Assembly (NCBI RefSeq): GCF_019431355.1
Contig: NZ_CP080269.1
Coordinates: 1,240,001 to 1,304,000 of the forward strand
Direction: 5' to 3'
DNA length: 64,000 nucleotides
From: Paenibacillus sp. R14(2021)
GTDB taxonomy: Bacteria; Bacillota; Bacilli; Paenibacillales; Paenibacillaceae
A program made the position numbers and the translations under genes. Below are positions 35,119 to 43,706 of this stretch, piece by piece (the first letter of the stretch is position 1; each line of letters starts with the position of its first letter). A model generated the notes under the pieces. It did no database searches, was not told the DNA's origin, and saw only the letters and a program-made list of their open reading frames with translations.

Positions 35119-36447
35119 ATGAGCCGTGATATGAACCGAATCCTATCCCTCGAAGTCTCTCATGCGGAATGCTTCACGGGCGAAATCGAAGCCAGCCTGC
35201 CCTATCACCGAATGAACGGCAAACAGTACTGCCTTCCGGCGCTGACGCTTTACGAGCAGGCTGAGGTCGATGCATTGCAAGAAGCGGCTGAACGCGTGGA
35301 TCGCATCTACATGAAAGTACTGCGATTTGCGCAGCGCTATCTCCCGGATTTCTTCCTGACCGGCCAATTGGGTCTGCATCCCGCCCTGCTGACGGCTGCC
35401 AGAATCGAGGTGCCTGCCCACGGCATCTCCCGCCAGGACTGGATTATCGGACCGCAGGGCATGAAATGCATCGAGAACAACTCAGACACGCCTAGCGGCA
35501 TCCCGGAAACGGCTTATGCGGGCAATGCAATCATCGATACGTATTCCTCTTACCGCTCGGCATCTACGGCAATGCGAGACACGATTCAACGCGCATTCAC
35601 TGGACTGATCACGCACTATGCCGAATCGGGCATTAGCGGTACGATTGCATTCTCCAGTTATGGCTGGCATACGGAAGACCGCACCAACACGGAATATATC
35701 ATGGAAGCCGTTAAGGCATTAGGGTATGACGTGCTTTATGTTCCGCTTGAGGAGCTGGAGATCATCCCGAACGTTGGTCTGTTCGCCGGCAGCCAGCGCA
35801 TCTCCATTCTTTACCGGCTCTATCCGCTTGAATATTTGGTTCACGACACCAATGAAGACGGGGCTGAGCCTGTAGGTGAGCATCTGCTGGACCTCGTCGT
35901 TCAAGGCCGAATTGGCATGATTAATCCTGTACAAAGCAGCATTACGCAGAGCAAAGGCTTCATGGCGCTTATCTGGTCGCTCTACGAACGCCGTGACGAA
36001 ACAGAAGCATTTTGCGGTTTCAAGCTCTTTGATGATGATGATGTGCGGACCCTTGAATCGTATTTTCTACCGACCTATTATGAACCGTCGCCATTCATAC
36101 AATACGGCGTCCCTTATGCAGCCAAAGGCTACTGGGGCCGCGAAGGCAAAGGCACTGCGCTATATGATTCTCAAGGAGCCGTGGACGAGATGGAACGGGG
36201 ATACGACGAGGCCGAACGGGAAGCCGTCCAAAGCTACTACGACAACCAACCAAAAATTTATCAGCAGCTGTTTCCAATGGAAGAAGTCGTCGTCGAGACA
36301 GAGGAAGGCCCCTATTCAGGCCGGCTTCTAACTGGGGCTTACGTCATCGGCGGCACATTTGCCGGTCTATTGCCACGAATCGGCGGCAAAATCACGGGCG
36401 ACCTGGCATATTTTTGCCCGGCAGCCATCCACACGAAGGAGGAGTAA
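35119..36447 (+). CDS. Glutathionylspermidine-synthase-like ATP-grasp ligase
   Basis: A 442-residue enzyme of the GSP_synth/YgiC-YjfC ATP-grasp group. The pre-ATP-grasp domain (about 1-150) holds RQDWIIGPQGMKCIENNSDT and PSGIPETAYAG; the ATP-grasp core shows YLVHDTNEDGAEPVG, MINPVQSSITQSKGFMALIW, a Lys in the AAKGYWGREGKG glycine loop and the metal-binding end region VETEEGPYSGRLLTGAYVIG. YgiC homologues have peptide-ligase-like folds but no glutathionylspermidine amidase domain, and their acceptor is not known. The neighbours (lipoprotein with Gly/Ser tail and DUF350 protein) suggest that it modifies a membrane-attached peptide. GGAGG 9 bases before the ATG. Confidence 0.85.
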   Translation: MSRDMNRILSLEVSHAECFTGEIEASLPYHRMNGKQYCLPALTLYEQAEVDALQEAAERVDRIYMKVLRFAQRYLPDFFLTGQLGLHPALLTAARIEVPAHGISRQDWIIGPQGMKCIENNSDTPSGIPETAYAGNAIIDTYSSYRSASTAMRDTIQRAFTGLITHYAESGISGTIAFSSYGWHTEDRTNTEYIMEAVKALGYDVLYVPLEELEIIPNVGLFAGSQRISILYRLYPLEYLVHDTNEDGAEPVGEHLLDLVVQGRIGMINPVQSSITQSKGFMALIWSLYERRDETEAFCGFKLFDDDDVRTLESYFLPTYYEPSPFIQYGVPYAAKGYWGREGKGTALYDSQGAVDEMERGYDEAEREAVQSYYDNQPKIYQQLFPMEEVVVETEEGPYSGRLLTGAYVIGGTFAGLLPRIGGKITGDLAYFCPAAIHTKEE

Positions 36448-36450
36448 GCA

Positions 36451-36855
36451 GTGAATCATTTTGGAACGGATATTGGTAATGTGGGGATTGGAATTATTAT
36501 TTTGATTGCAGCTATGCTCGTCGGCGCATTCATCTTCAGCAAGCTGACCAGCTTCAATGACTGGGAAGAAATCCGGCGTGGTAATGAAGCCGCCGGCATT
36601 TACATGGGCAGTAAGCTGCTCGGCCTCGGCATCATCGTCGCCATGGTCTCTTACAGCTCCCACGACTGGGAAGCGATGCTCGTCTGGTCCGGAATCGGCA
36701 TCGTGCTGCTTTGTCTCGTCTACGTCCTCTTTGACTTCCTAACACCTAAATTGAATGTGGGCGAAGAAATCGCCAAAGGAAATAAAGCCGTCGCACAGTT
36801 ATTACGGGCTGTCATTCTAGGCTCGTCGATCGTCATCGGCACTTTCTTGATGTAA
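36451..36855 (+). CDS. DUF350 (YjfL) membrane protein
   Basis: A 134-residue membrane protein with four helices and the internal duplication that marks DUF350: WEEIRRGNEAAGIYMGSKLL in the first half and GEEIAKGNKAVAQLLRAVIL in the second. The start is GTG with AAGGAGG 8 bases upstream. It is the last gene of the operon, 3 bases after the ATP-grasp gene. DUF350 occurs with GSP-synthase-like ATP-grasp enzymes in both Proteobacteria and Firmicutes, which supports a shared, still undefined membrane function. Confidence 0.88.
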   Translation: MNHFGTDIGNVGIGIIILIAAMLVGAFIFSKLTSFNDWEEIRRGNEAAGIYMGSKLLGLGIIVAMVSYSSHDWEAMLVWSGIGIVLLCLVYVLFDFLTPKLNVGEEIAKGNKAVAQLLRAVILGSSIVIGTFLM

Positions 36856-36860
36856 GCGAA

Positions 36861-36905
36861 GAACCCCTGGCGGCTCGCGCCATGCGTGAGCTGCCAGGGG
36901 TTCCA
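36861..36905 (+). terminator. Terminator of the DUF350 operon
   Basis: Long stem GAACCCCTGGCGGCTCGCG / CGTGAGCTGCCAGGGGTTC with a short loop. The T-run is poor (CCATTCGTT). Confidence 0.6.
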
Positions 36906-36920
36906 TTCGTTATTCGGCTA

Positions 36921-38323
36921 TTATTCGACGATAAGTCTAGGAATATCGACACTGTAATTCGTGACCGTAAAATCATAAGTCTTGGATTTACGTTTGCCGT
37001 CTGCGCTTACAGCGTGGATACGGCCTTTCATACCGTTGCTGACATCGATTTTAAACTGACCGGATGGGGTTATTATCGCGTTCGAGGTGCCCTTTATGCC
37101 GGTATAAACTGTGACGGTACGTGATACGGAACCGTCGTCATTCAAGAAATCAACGATGACACTCGCATTTTCCTCGGTTTTATAATCCTTCGTCGTGATA
37201 ACGCCTGTCAAATAGCTGCTGCCCATCCTTTGGACAAAGGATAACTCCGACATCCCTTTCGTGTAAACGAACGTTTGCGGTTTAGGAAGCTCGATCGTTG
37301 TTCGCTCCACGGTCACTTTCAAGAAACTGGGAAGTTGGACCATTAATACGGTTAACGTATAGCTCTTGCCTTCCTCCATGCCGCCAACTCCGAAATAACC
37401 GTTCTCATAAGGGAACGAACTGCCGATGATGTTGCCGGCTGCATCCTTCAGCATTGCCATGGCATGAAGATCATTGCCTTCACTGTCTTTCAATCTGCCA
37501 GTAAGCTGAACGTGAGGAAGCTTGATGGCACCTAAGTCGACTGGCGTACCATTATATACGAATGACTGCTGTGGAACCTGAATAAAATCTTCACTTGTTG
37601 GCGTCCTGTGTAACATGGGCCTCGGGATTATAGCATAGTTCTTACCGGATCGAAGGCCGCGGAACTGGAAGCTGCCGTCATTCGCAGTGGAATACAAATT
37701 CGGAATGCCAATATTACCATCCATGCTTAGCTCAACGTTTACATTCGCAAGCGGGCGGCCGTTCTCGTCGACGACTTTCCCGTTGACCTGCGCCGGAGGG
37801 AGATTCTTTAGGGTGAAGATGTGAAGGACTTTATCGCCTTGATGATATACGAAGGTATAGCTGTCCGGCGCATCATATAAATGCTTCAGCTTGTCGTCCA
37901 AGTCCACGGTTACCGTATAGGTTTCGCCATCTTGTAAACCGTCCCCGTAAGTCAAGTCCGCTTGGTAATACATATTTGCCTGGCCGCTGCCATTTCCTCT
38001 GAGATTGATATTCATATCTCCGTAAACCCAGCTTTGGCCATCTGGGCTCGCTGCCCGTCCACAGTTCCATTGATATCCAGTTATTGGAACCCTTCACCGT
38101 TTGGGACACCTTGTCCCAGCTTACAGCGAGGTGTAAAGCTTCGAAAATCGGTCGGAAATGGCACCATCGTGACGCCATTCGCAATATAAGGCGCTGCCGG
38201 CATCGTGATCGGCTGGCCGTTAAGACTGACCGTAATTGTTTTGTCCGCAGGCTGCGCGCCGGCAATCGGCACAGAGAGCAGCAGTACGAGCAAAGGTAAT
38301 AGCAGCGTGATTGTCTTCTTCAT
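36921..38323 (-). pseudogene. Exported copper-amine-oxidase-N/carboxypeptidase-regulatory-like protein, frameshifted
   Basis: A gene of 467 codons when two single-base insertions are removed. Frame 1 holds a signal peptide (MKKTITLLLPLLVLLLSVPI, cleavage near AGA-QP) and the copper amine oxidase N-terminal domain up to VTMVPF. An extra C near 38150-38156 breaks it; the next frame continues RPIFEALHLAVSWDKV and NWISMELWTG. Near 38040-38055 a second +1 shift leads into the long frame (SPDGQSWVYGDMNINLRGN) with several carboxypeptidase-regulatory-like beta domains (VNGKVVDENGRPLANVNVEL, VQLTGRLKDSEGN, LTGVITTKDYK). It was a secreted, multi-domain structural protein. Either a real pseudogene or two sequencing errors; nothing else nearby looks like sequencing error. 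Confidence 0.75.
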
Positions 38324-38481
38324 TTCGCCCAGCGTCCTCCCCATCGTTTCACATAATTAACGATTATAGCCTATATTACCTATTCGTTCTATCATTCGGT
38401 TCTAATGAACGTGTATAATTGCCCTCCACCAATGGGTACTCTAATTTCTGTTGCCATCACCATCCAACTGGAGGAATTCTC

Positions 38482-38646
38482 ATGAAAAACCAACAAAACG
38501 AAGTTTCCAAAGCCGACGTGCAGTCCTCAGAGCTGAACAAACTGCCAGTACCTGGCCAAGACGACACCGAATTCTCTGCAGAAGAAGCAGCTGATGCCTT
38601 TAAGCAGGATTCCTCATGCAGTACAATGAGCGAAGCCGAGCACTAA
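38482..38646 (+). CDS. Small acidic protein, unknown
   Basis: A 54-residue acidic, soluble peptide (MKNQQNEVSKADVQSSELNK, then PVPGQDDTEFSAEEAADAFK and a Ser/Cys/Glu tail). I recognise no family. The ATG is preceded by GGAGGAATTCTC, a strong ribosome site, and a strong terminator follows 30 bases after the stop, so it looks like a true monocistronic small gene. Small acidic proteins of this type are often spore- or stress-related, but that is only a guess. Confidence 0.55.
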   Translation: MKNQQNEVSKADVQSSELNKLPVPGQDDTEFSAEEAADAFKQDSSCSTMSEAEH

Positions 38647-38674
38647 GAGTAACGCATTCGTAAGCGGGGTATCC

Positions 38675-38728
38675 AAAAAAAGGGCTGTCCACGCGTCAAC
38701 TTTGCTTGACGCGCCGGGCAGCCCTTTC
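38675..38728. terminator. Bidirectional terminator
   Basis: A-run, AAAGGGCTG...GCGTCAA / TTGACGCG...CAGCCCTTT stem and short T-run, between the small acidic gene and the convergent DUF1697 gene. Confidence 0.8.
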
Positions 38729-38732
38729 CTAT

Positions 38733-39269
38733 TCACATCGCTTGAATCATCTCTTGCAGCTTCAACACGGTATTCCAATTGCGGGTCGTGACGCCGTCCC
38801 TGAGCTTGGCAAAATTGCCGGCCAGCTTGGAATCCATGATGCTTTGGCCATAATGGCAGTAAATCTCCAGTTCTTGCGTCTGATAACGGTTGAGCTCCGA
38901 TACGCCGGCGTTCAGCTTCTCGATCTGCTTGTCTGTCAGCGGTTCGTGCAGCACAGATAGATGGACGCTCTTGCCTTCCTGCGCCGCTTCCAATGGATAG
39001 GGACAGCAGTCGATAATTGCTTCCCACTGTACCGACGTTCGCAGCATCACCTGAGCGGTAATGCCGGAAATGCGTGTAATCGCTTGTTCTATGCTCTCGC
39101 GTAGCGCGGATGCCGAATGTTCCGATTCAAAAACGACATTGCCGCTTTGAATGTACGTTTGGACACGGTTTAGCCCTACCGCTTCCAGCTCTTGCCTCAG
39201 TTCCGCCATGGCAATCTTGTTCTTGCCTCCGACGTTAATGCCCCGGATCAGCGCGATATACACCGTCAC
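38733..39269 (-). CDS. DUF1697 family protein
   Basis: A 178-residue soluble protein of the DUF1697 family. The N-terminal signature YIALIRGINVGGKNKIAM is clear, followed by LRQELEAVGLNRVQTYIQSG, with NVVFES directly behind it, which is typical. The function is unknown. The start is taken as GTG at 39269, because GGGGAGG lies 8-9 bases before it and the family signature begins there; the longer frame from 39377 would run into the end of the DMT transporter gene. It is the downstream gene on the same strand as the transporter (83-base gap). Confidence 0.82.
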   Translation of the reverse strand: MTVYIALIRGINVGGKNKIAMAELRQELEAVGLNRVQTYIQSGNVVFESEHSASALRESIEQAITRISGITAQVMLRTSVQWEAIIDCCPYPLEAAQEGKSVHLSVLHEPLTDKQIEKLNAGVSELNRYQTQELEIYCHYGQSIMDSKLAGNFAKLRDGVTTRNWNTVLKLQEMIQAM

Positions 39270-39352
39270 GTTGCCAGCCTCCCCTTTTCTATCCCAAACA
39301 CCGTTAGCTTTTACTATACCTCCGGAGCTTCTGGAATTCAATGGAAGCCATG

Positions 39353-40321
39353 TTATTTTGCTTTGTGCGCATGCCATCCCGCGGTTGAACGCGAAAGCCT
39401 CTTTACGAGCTCAGGCAAGGAAACACCGAGCAGCACGAGTACGACGCCTGCCCATTGTAACAAAGTGACTTGCTCATGGAGAACGACAGCCGAGAGCATA
39501 ACGGCAACCGGCAGCTCAGACGCTCCAAGAATCGCAGCCATGCCTTCTCCGATATGCGGAACGCCCGCTGCGAAAAGCACCGGCGGAATGAAAGCCCCGA
39601 ACAGACCAAGAAGGAAGCCGTAAACGAGCAAATGGCCCCAAATGACACCGTTAAACAGGAACACGGGCGGAAATAAAATAAAGACGAGTATGAGCCCGCC
39701 CGTAATCATCCAGGCACTGCGATATGCTGGTGCCGCTGCAGGCACGAGTTTACCGCTGAACAGCACGAATAACGTATAGCTCATAGCAGCCAATAAACCA
39801 AGCACCATGCCTATGACATTGAATTTCGAGACCCCTTGATCGAGAATGCCTGCAGCGAGCAGCGTCCCGCCGAATAGTACGACAAGCGTTAGCAGCATGA
39901 TGCCGCTCGGGCGTTGGCGCTTCATAACTGCCTGAACCAGAACGCCCATCCATGTAAATTGGAAAAGCAAAATGATGGCTAACGAATTCGGTATATAGCG
40001 TAAGGAATGATAATACAACAATCCGGTCAAAGCGGTAGGCACGCCGGCTGACATCAGCAGCAGCCGATGCTTCCAAGTCAATCCTACCCCAGCGGCAGAA
40101 GCTGCGCTTCCCTTCGTGGCTTGCTCCTTAACTGCCCGCGATCTTCTGATTTCGCGCCCGCGCGTAACCCCCGCAAGCAGCCATGAAAGCACGAACCCAA
40201 CGAGCAGCTGGGTGCCGACCACCTCTCCGAGTCCGTAGCCTTCGCCGTAAGCCTTCACAACAATTGTCGATAGGATGCCGTAGCTTACCGCCCCCATCAA
40301 TACTGCAAGCATGTATTTCAT
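39353..40321 (-). CDS. DMT (EamA) family exporter under purine riboswitch
   Basis: A 322-residue transporter with ten helices in two EamA repeats (about 5-155 and 165-315), the typical drug/metabolite transporter layout. A charged insertion at about residues 50-80 (RGREIRRSRAVKEQATKG) separates helices 2 and 3. The ATG at 40321 follows GGGGGA at 9 bases. The gene is preceded by a purine aptamer joined to a terminator (40359-40470). Because the aptamer and terminator share sequence, purine should switch the gene ON, which fits an exporter of guanine, hypoxanthine or a related base. Purine export is inferred from regulation, not from the protein. Confidence 0.82.
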   Translation of the reverse strand: MKYMLAVLMGAVSYGILSTIVVKAYGEGYGLGEVVGTQLLVGFVLSWLLAGVTRGREIRRSRAVKEQATKGSAASAAGVGLTWKHRLLLMSAGVPTALTGLLYYHSLRYIPNSLAIILLFQFTWMGVLVQAVMKRQRPSGIMLLTLVVLFGGTLLAAGILDQGVSKFNVIGMVLGLLAAMSYTLFVLFSGKLVPAAAPAYRSAWMITGGLILVFILFPPVFLFNGVIWGHLLVYGFLLGLFGAFIPPVLFAAGVPHIGEGMAAILGASELPVAVMLSAVVLHEQVTLLQWAGVVLVLLGVSLPELVKRLSRSTAGWHAHKAK

Positions 40322-40358
40322 TTCTATATTGTCCCCCTTCACATTGACCCTGAAACAC

Positions 40359-40470
40359 AAAAAACTTCCTAACTGCGAATATAGAATCATCCGAAGATCA
40401 TTCCATATTCGTAGTTAGGAAGTTGCGGCTTCCTGTAGAGACCCTCACCCTGTTGTGAGGCTATACGAAT
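40359..40470 (-). promoter_or_regulatory. Purine (guanine-type) riboswitch with terminator
   Basis: On the minus strand, 40470 to 40407 reads P1 ATTCG, J1/2 TATAG, P2 CCTCAC-AACAGG-GTGAGG, J2/3 GTCTCTAC, P3 AGGAAG-CCGCAA-CTTCCT, J3/1 AACTA and P1' CGAAT. The GG of L2 and CC of L3 can form the kissing loops. The base that pairs with the ligand in J3/1 is C (AACTACG), as in guanine aptamers; adenine aptamers have T. Directly after comes a long hairpin (40365-40423) whose 5' arm starts in the 3' strand of P3 and includes J3/1 and P1', closed by TTCG and followed by T6. Aptamer and terminator exclude each other, so ligand binding should allow transcription. Confidence 0.88.
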
Positions 40471-40558
40471 GGTTCTTGCATGTTGGGATTGCATGTGTTA
40501 CTCAAGGAATCTTACATGACAAGTTAGCTCCTGTCAACCGGTTGTTAGCCGCATTTCA

Positions 40559-41698
40559 TTAAATGAGCTTACTGAAATCGCTTCGCATAATACTTCGGAC
40601 ATGTCCTGCCCATCGCCCGTTCGCCGGACAATATTTGCCCCCGACCTTCTCGATCGTCGTAAAGCCCCGCTCTACGTAATTATCGCTGATGAGCTGGCCG
40701 AATTTTCGTACGCAATCTCCTTTCGTGGCGAAGGCGTACGCCTTAACGTTCCCATTTCCTGTCGCATTCAGGCCAAATAGATTGTTTTTGGTCCTGGCCA
40801 GCTTGCTCTTGCCGTTGCCGCTCTCCAGCTTCATGACCGCGATCGTGAAGAAAGCGTTGATCCCGTATTTCTCTTCGATCCCGAGCACCGCTTCCTCCAG
40901 TCCCTGGCCTTCCAGCTTCGTGCCTTTCAAGATAAGCGCAATATGCGCCTTCGTAAGTCCGGAATCGGACATGACCTTAGAGGAGGGCTTGACCGGATTG
41001 CCGCCAGCTTCGGTTGCGGCAATCCCATCAGTGACCGGAGGTGATTGTTCCTGCTCCATGGCCTTAGATGGAAGTGCCGTAATTGAAGTCTTATTGGCAG
41101 CTGGAGCCGACGATGCCGGTGTCGTCAGCGGAAGCGTTGCGCCTATGGGCACGATTGTTTGGGTGCTTGCGAGCGACTTGTTCATTGGAGCAGCAGCTTC
41201 TGCGACGGGAACCGCATATCGGCCGTGCACGAAGCCGCCTTCCTTAAGCGACAGCCAGCCGCTTTCGGTGGCGGTCAATACTTCCAGTAGCGTGCCTTGC
41301 TTGACTTCGCGAAGGATCTTGGAATCGGCGCTTGGCATCTCGCGGACGTTGAGGTAGAACGAGGTTACTTTATATGTATGAAGGGGTTTCGTTATTGGCG
41401 GGACGATCGTTTTTGCTTGGGCAGATGCTTGCGCTGCCGGTGAAATTCGAGGAGAAACAGCCGCAGGCTGGAGGTTTGTTTTGGGGACGGAAAGCAGAGA
41501 CGGATCGGATGGGATGGAAGTCACGGACTGGGATGCGACGGGCATCGTTTGCCTATTTCCGTACCACTGCGGGAAGCTCTGTTCAGCCGTTCCTTTGTTC
41601 CACATTGTCGACGTTAGGTTAAACGATAAGAACAATGACGCAAGCAGCGCCGCGCTAATCATATAAGCCATTACATTCCATTGGATGCTCCTAAGCAT
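40559..41698 (-). CDS. SH3-domain glucosaminidase (endo-beta-N-acetylglucosaminidase type)
   Basis: A 379-residue exported or membrane-anchored cell-wall hydrolase. An N-terminal helix (about 7-26) acts as signal anchor, then a Pro/Ser/Ala-rich linker, a bacterial SH3 domain (about 105-165, SFYLNVREMPSADSKILREV and GWLSLKEGGFVHGRY), a second low-complexity linker, and the glucosaminidase domain (about 245-375, EKYGINAFFTIAVMKLESGN, KNNLFGLNATG, CVRKFGQLISDNYV). The Glu in MKLESGNG is the likely catalytic acid. It cuts glycan strands of peptidoglycan. GAGGTG is 6 bases before the ATG at 41698. Confidence 0.85.
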   Translation of the reverse strand: MLRSIQWNVMAYMISAALLASLFLSFNLTSTMWNKGTAEQSFPQWYGNRQTMPVASQSVTSIPSDPSLLSVPKTNLQPAAVSPRISPAAQASAQAKTIVPPITKPLHTYKVTSFYLNVREMPSADSKILREVKQGTLLEVLTATESGWLSLKEGGFVHGRYAVPVAEAAAPMNKSLASTQTIVPIGATLPLTTPASSAPAANKTSITALPSKAMEQEQSPPVTDGIAATEAGGNPVKPSSKVMSDSGLTKAHIALILKGTKLEGQGLEEAVLGIEEKYGINAFFTIAVMKLESGNGKSKLARTKNNLFGLNATGNGNVKAYAFATKGDCVRKFGQLISDNYVERGFTTIEKVGGKYCPANGRWAGHVRSIMRSDFSKLI

Positions 41699-41831
41699 AG
41701 TTACACCTCTTCCTTGGATTTTAAGGGCCTTTCCGATATAGGTTAGATTGTAAAGGCAAACTATTGAAAAGCATGTCAAACCTTCTGTAAGAAACTTATG
41801 TAGTTTTGTCGATGGACATTCCTCCTGTGGC

Positions 41832-41865
41832 GAAAAAGAAAAGAAGCCTGATTGCTCAGGCTTCT
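41832..41865 (-). terminator. Terminator of DUF2203 gene
   Basis: Stem AGAAGCCTGA / TCAGGCTTCT with loop GCAA followed by TTTCTTTTTC on the minus strand. Confidence 0.75.
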
Positions 41866-41889
41866 CTCCAAAAGTCGGTATGCTATGCG

Positions 41890-42306
41890 CTAATCCACGC
41901 CAGGAAAGCGTTTGCGGCCTTTAAATCCATCCTCATACCCGTGGTAATGGGTGGCGCGCTCTTCGCCCTGTTTCCAGCAGATTAAAATTTCTTCATTATT
42001 GAAAACCGATGGAAAATCGATCAATCCAGGGTTGATCATCTTCAGCAAGACGCCCTTGCGTTCGAAATTCCGAATGCCAAGCTCTACTTCCATTCGCATG
42101 AATTCCAGTTGGCTTTCCAATTCGAAGAACGGATCCGGCGCGCTGCCATGATTCAACGTACCGACGCGCTGCTTATCCTTCAGCTGGTACAGCATCTCAT
42201 ATTTCATCTCGAATTGCTGGGTCAACAACTGCAGCTTGATCAAATCTTCCTGCAGCTGAGGAAGCATTGCATTGGCTTCCTCGAGTGTAAATTTCATCTG
42301 TTCCAC
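41890..42306 (-). CDS. DUF2203 family protein
   Basis: A 138-residue soluble helical protein of the DUF2203 family. It has an N-terminal coiled-coil part (FTLEEANAMLPQLQEDLIKL) and the typical C-terminal motif GLIDFPSVFNNEEILICWKQ followed by GE-x-HYHGYEDGFKGRKRF. The function is unknown. The start is GTG at 42306 with GGAG 10 bases upstream; an ATG three codons later lacks a better site. Monocistronic, with its own terminator. Confidence 0.8.
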   Translation of the reverse strand: MEQMKFTLEEANAMLPQLQEDLIKLQLLTQQFEMKYEMLYQLKDKQRVGTLNHGSAPDPFFELESQLEFMRMEVELGIRNFERKGVLLKMINPGLIDFPSVFNNEEILICWKQGEERATHYHGYEDGFKGRKRFPGVD

Positions 42307-42484
42307 GAATGCATCACTCCTTATTACGAAGTGTACGACAATTCAATGCAAAATGCTATTTTCGATTTATCTCCTACATTAAAGTCAGCGAATCGACCGC
42401 TGCACAGGTTTGCTTCGAGAGCCGGCAGGCAATGATAATCAGGAGCGCGGATTCCGCCGCATACTTGAAGGAGGTACAACGAAT

Positions 42485-43042
42485 ATGAAATCAGCACAGG
42501 TATGGATGAAAGGAACAGCAATTTGCACGCTGCTGCTCGGCCTTTCCCTGCAAAGTCCCGCATTGGCTTTGGCCAAGGACCATCACGCAAATGAACCGGT
42601 GGTGAATGTCAAGCTCATGAACACGAAAGGCGAAACGATCGGCTCAGCCACGCTCACGCAGAAGCAGGATGCAGTCGTCTTGCACGTGGAAGCGAGCAAG
42701 CTGACGCCCGGCGAGCACGGCATCCATTTTCACGAAACCGGCAAATGTGACGCCCCGGACTTCAAAACAGCCGGCGCTCACTTCAATCCTGCGGTCAAGC
42801 AGCATGGCTTCAACAATCCCAAGGGCTTCCATGCAGGCGATCTTCCCAATCTGAAAGTCGATGCAGGCGGCAGCGTAAAGGCTGATTTCGAAACGCGCGT
42901 CGTCACGCTGATGCCGGGCAAGCCGAACTCGCTTCTTAAGACCGGCGGCGTGGCGCTCGTGATCCATGACAAGGCTGATGATTATGTCACCGACCCATCC
43001 GGCAATTCTGGCGACCGAATCGCATGCGGGGTCATTCAATAA
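42485..43042 (+). CDS. sodC: Cu/Zn superoxide dismutase, exported
   Basis: A 185-residue exported SodC/YojM-type protein. The signal peptide (about 1-29) ends near ALALA-KD and has no lipobox. Metal-ligand regions are visible: HGIHFHETGKC (two Cu histidines), AGAHFNP (bridging-type His), HGFNNPKGFHAGDLPN (zinc-site histidines and Asp nearby) and ALVIHDKADDY (last Cu His), with the disulfide partner in IACGVIQ. It should dismutate superoxide at the cell surface. Some Gram-positive homologues (YojM) lack one copper ligand and are inactive, so activity should not be assumed. GGAGG precedes the ATG. Confidence 0.88.
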   Translation: MKSAQVWMKGTAICTLLLGLSLQSPALALAKDHHANEPVVNVKLMNTKGETIGSATLTQKQDAVVLHVEASKLTPGEHGIHFHETGKCDAPDFKTAGAHFNPAVKQHGFNNPKGFHAGDLPNLKVDAGGSVKADFETRVVTLMPGKPNSLLKTGGVALVIHDKADDYVTDPSGNSGDRIACGVIQ

Positions 43043-43072
43043 GTCTGTCGTACATGTATGCATTACCTGTTC

Positions 43073-43105
43073 GGCCATGGCAGAAGCATGACCTGCCATG
43101 GCCGC
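43073..43105 (+). terminator. Possible terminator after sodC
   Basis: Stem GGCCATGGCAG / CTGCCATGGCC with a 9-base loop, followed by GCTTTCATTT. The T-run is weak. Confidence 0.5.
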
Positions 43106-43200
43106 TTTCATTTACAAAATCGACAAGATCCGCTACATTGATAGGAGAGTTGATTGAGAGAGTAAACGTGATAGAGAGATTAAAGGAGACAAGCCTGCTG

Positions 43201-43662
43201 ATGAGTATGACCAAGCCATTATCCCCTCTTGTAAAGCAATTGGATCTCAGCCCGCATCCCGAAGGCGGATGGTACAAGGAGCTGTGGAAAGCCTCCTTCG
43301 AAATTCCTCATCATGTCTTAGACGAAGCCTACTCCGGTGCGCGATTCGCCGCAACGTCGATTTATTTCGTCCTTCATCCGCATGAACAATCAGCGTGGCA
43401 TACCGTTCTCTCTGACGAGCTTTGGCTGTGGCATTCCGGAAGTCCGCTGCTGCTCACATTAGGCGGAACCGAGGACCGGCCGAAGGTCTCCAAGGAGATT
43501 ATAATCGGTCCCGATGTCGCGAACGGCCAGCATCCGCAGGCTCTCGTTCAGGCGAATGTTTGGCAAAAGGCGAAGCCGCTCGGCGACGAGCCCGTGCTTG
43601 TATCCTGCGTCGTTGCACCCGGCTTTCATTACGATGATTTCAAGCTGATAGACGGTAAATAA
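43201..43662 (+). CDS. Cupin protein, DUF985 family
   Basis: A 153-residue RmlC-like cupin of the DUF985 family (yeast YML079w group). The signature LDLSPHPEGGWYKELW is at about residues 13-28, followed by AATSIYFVLHPHEQSAWHTV, DELWLWHSG and the C-terminal LVSCVVAPGFHYDDFKL. These proteins form jelly-roll dimers; no activity is established, although a sugar-isomerase-like role has been discussed. ATG at 43201 (AAAGGAG 12 bases upstream) or 43207. Monocistronic with a terminator after it. Confidence 0.85.
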   Translation: MSMTKPLSPLVKQLDLSPHPEGGWYKELWKASFEIPHHVLDEAYSGARFAATSIYFVLHPHEQSAWHTVLSDELWLWHSGSPLLLTLGGTEDRPKVSKEIIIGPDVANGQHPQALVQANVWQKAKPLGDEPVLVSCVVAPGFHYDDFKLIDGK

Positions 43663-43667
43663 CCTAT

Positions 43668-43706
43668 AAACCAGCTTCCATACTCGGATGCTGGTTTTAT
43701 TTTCTG
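43668..43706 (+). terminator. Terminator of cupin gene
   Basis: Stem AAACCAGC / GCTGGTTT with a 14-base loop, followed by TATTTTCT. Confidence 0.7.
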
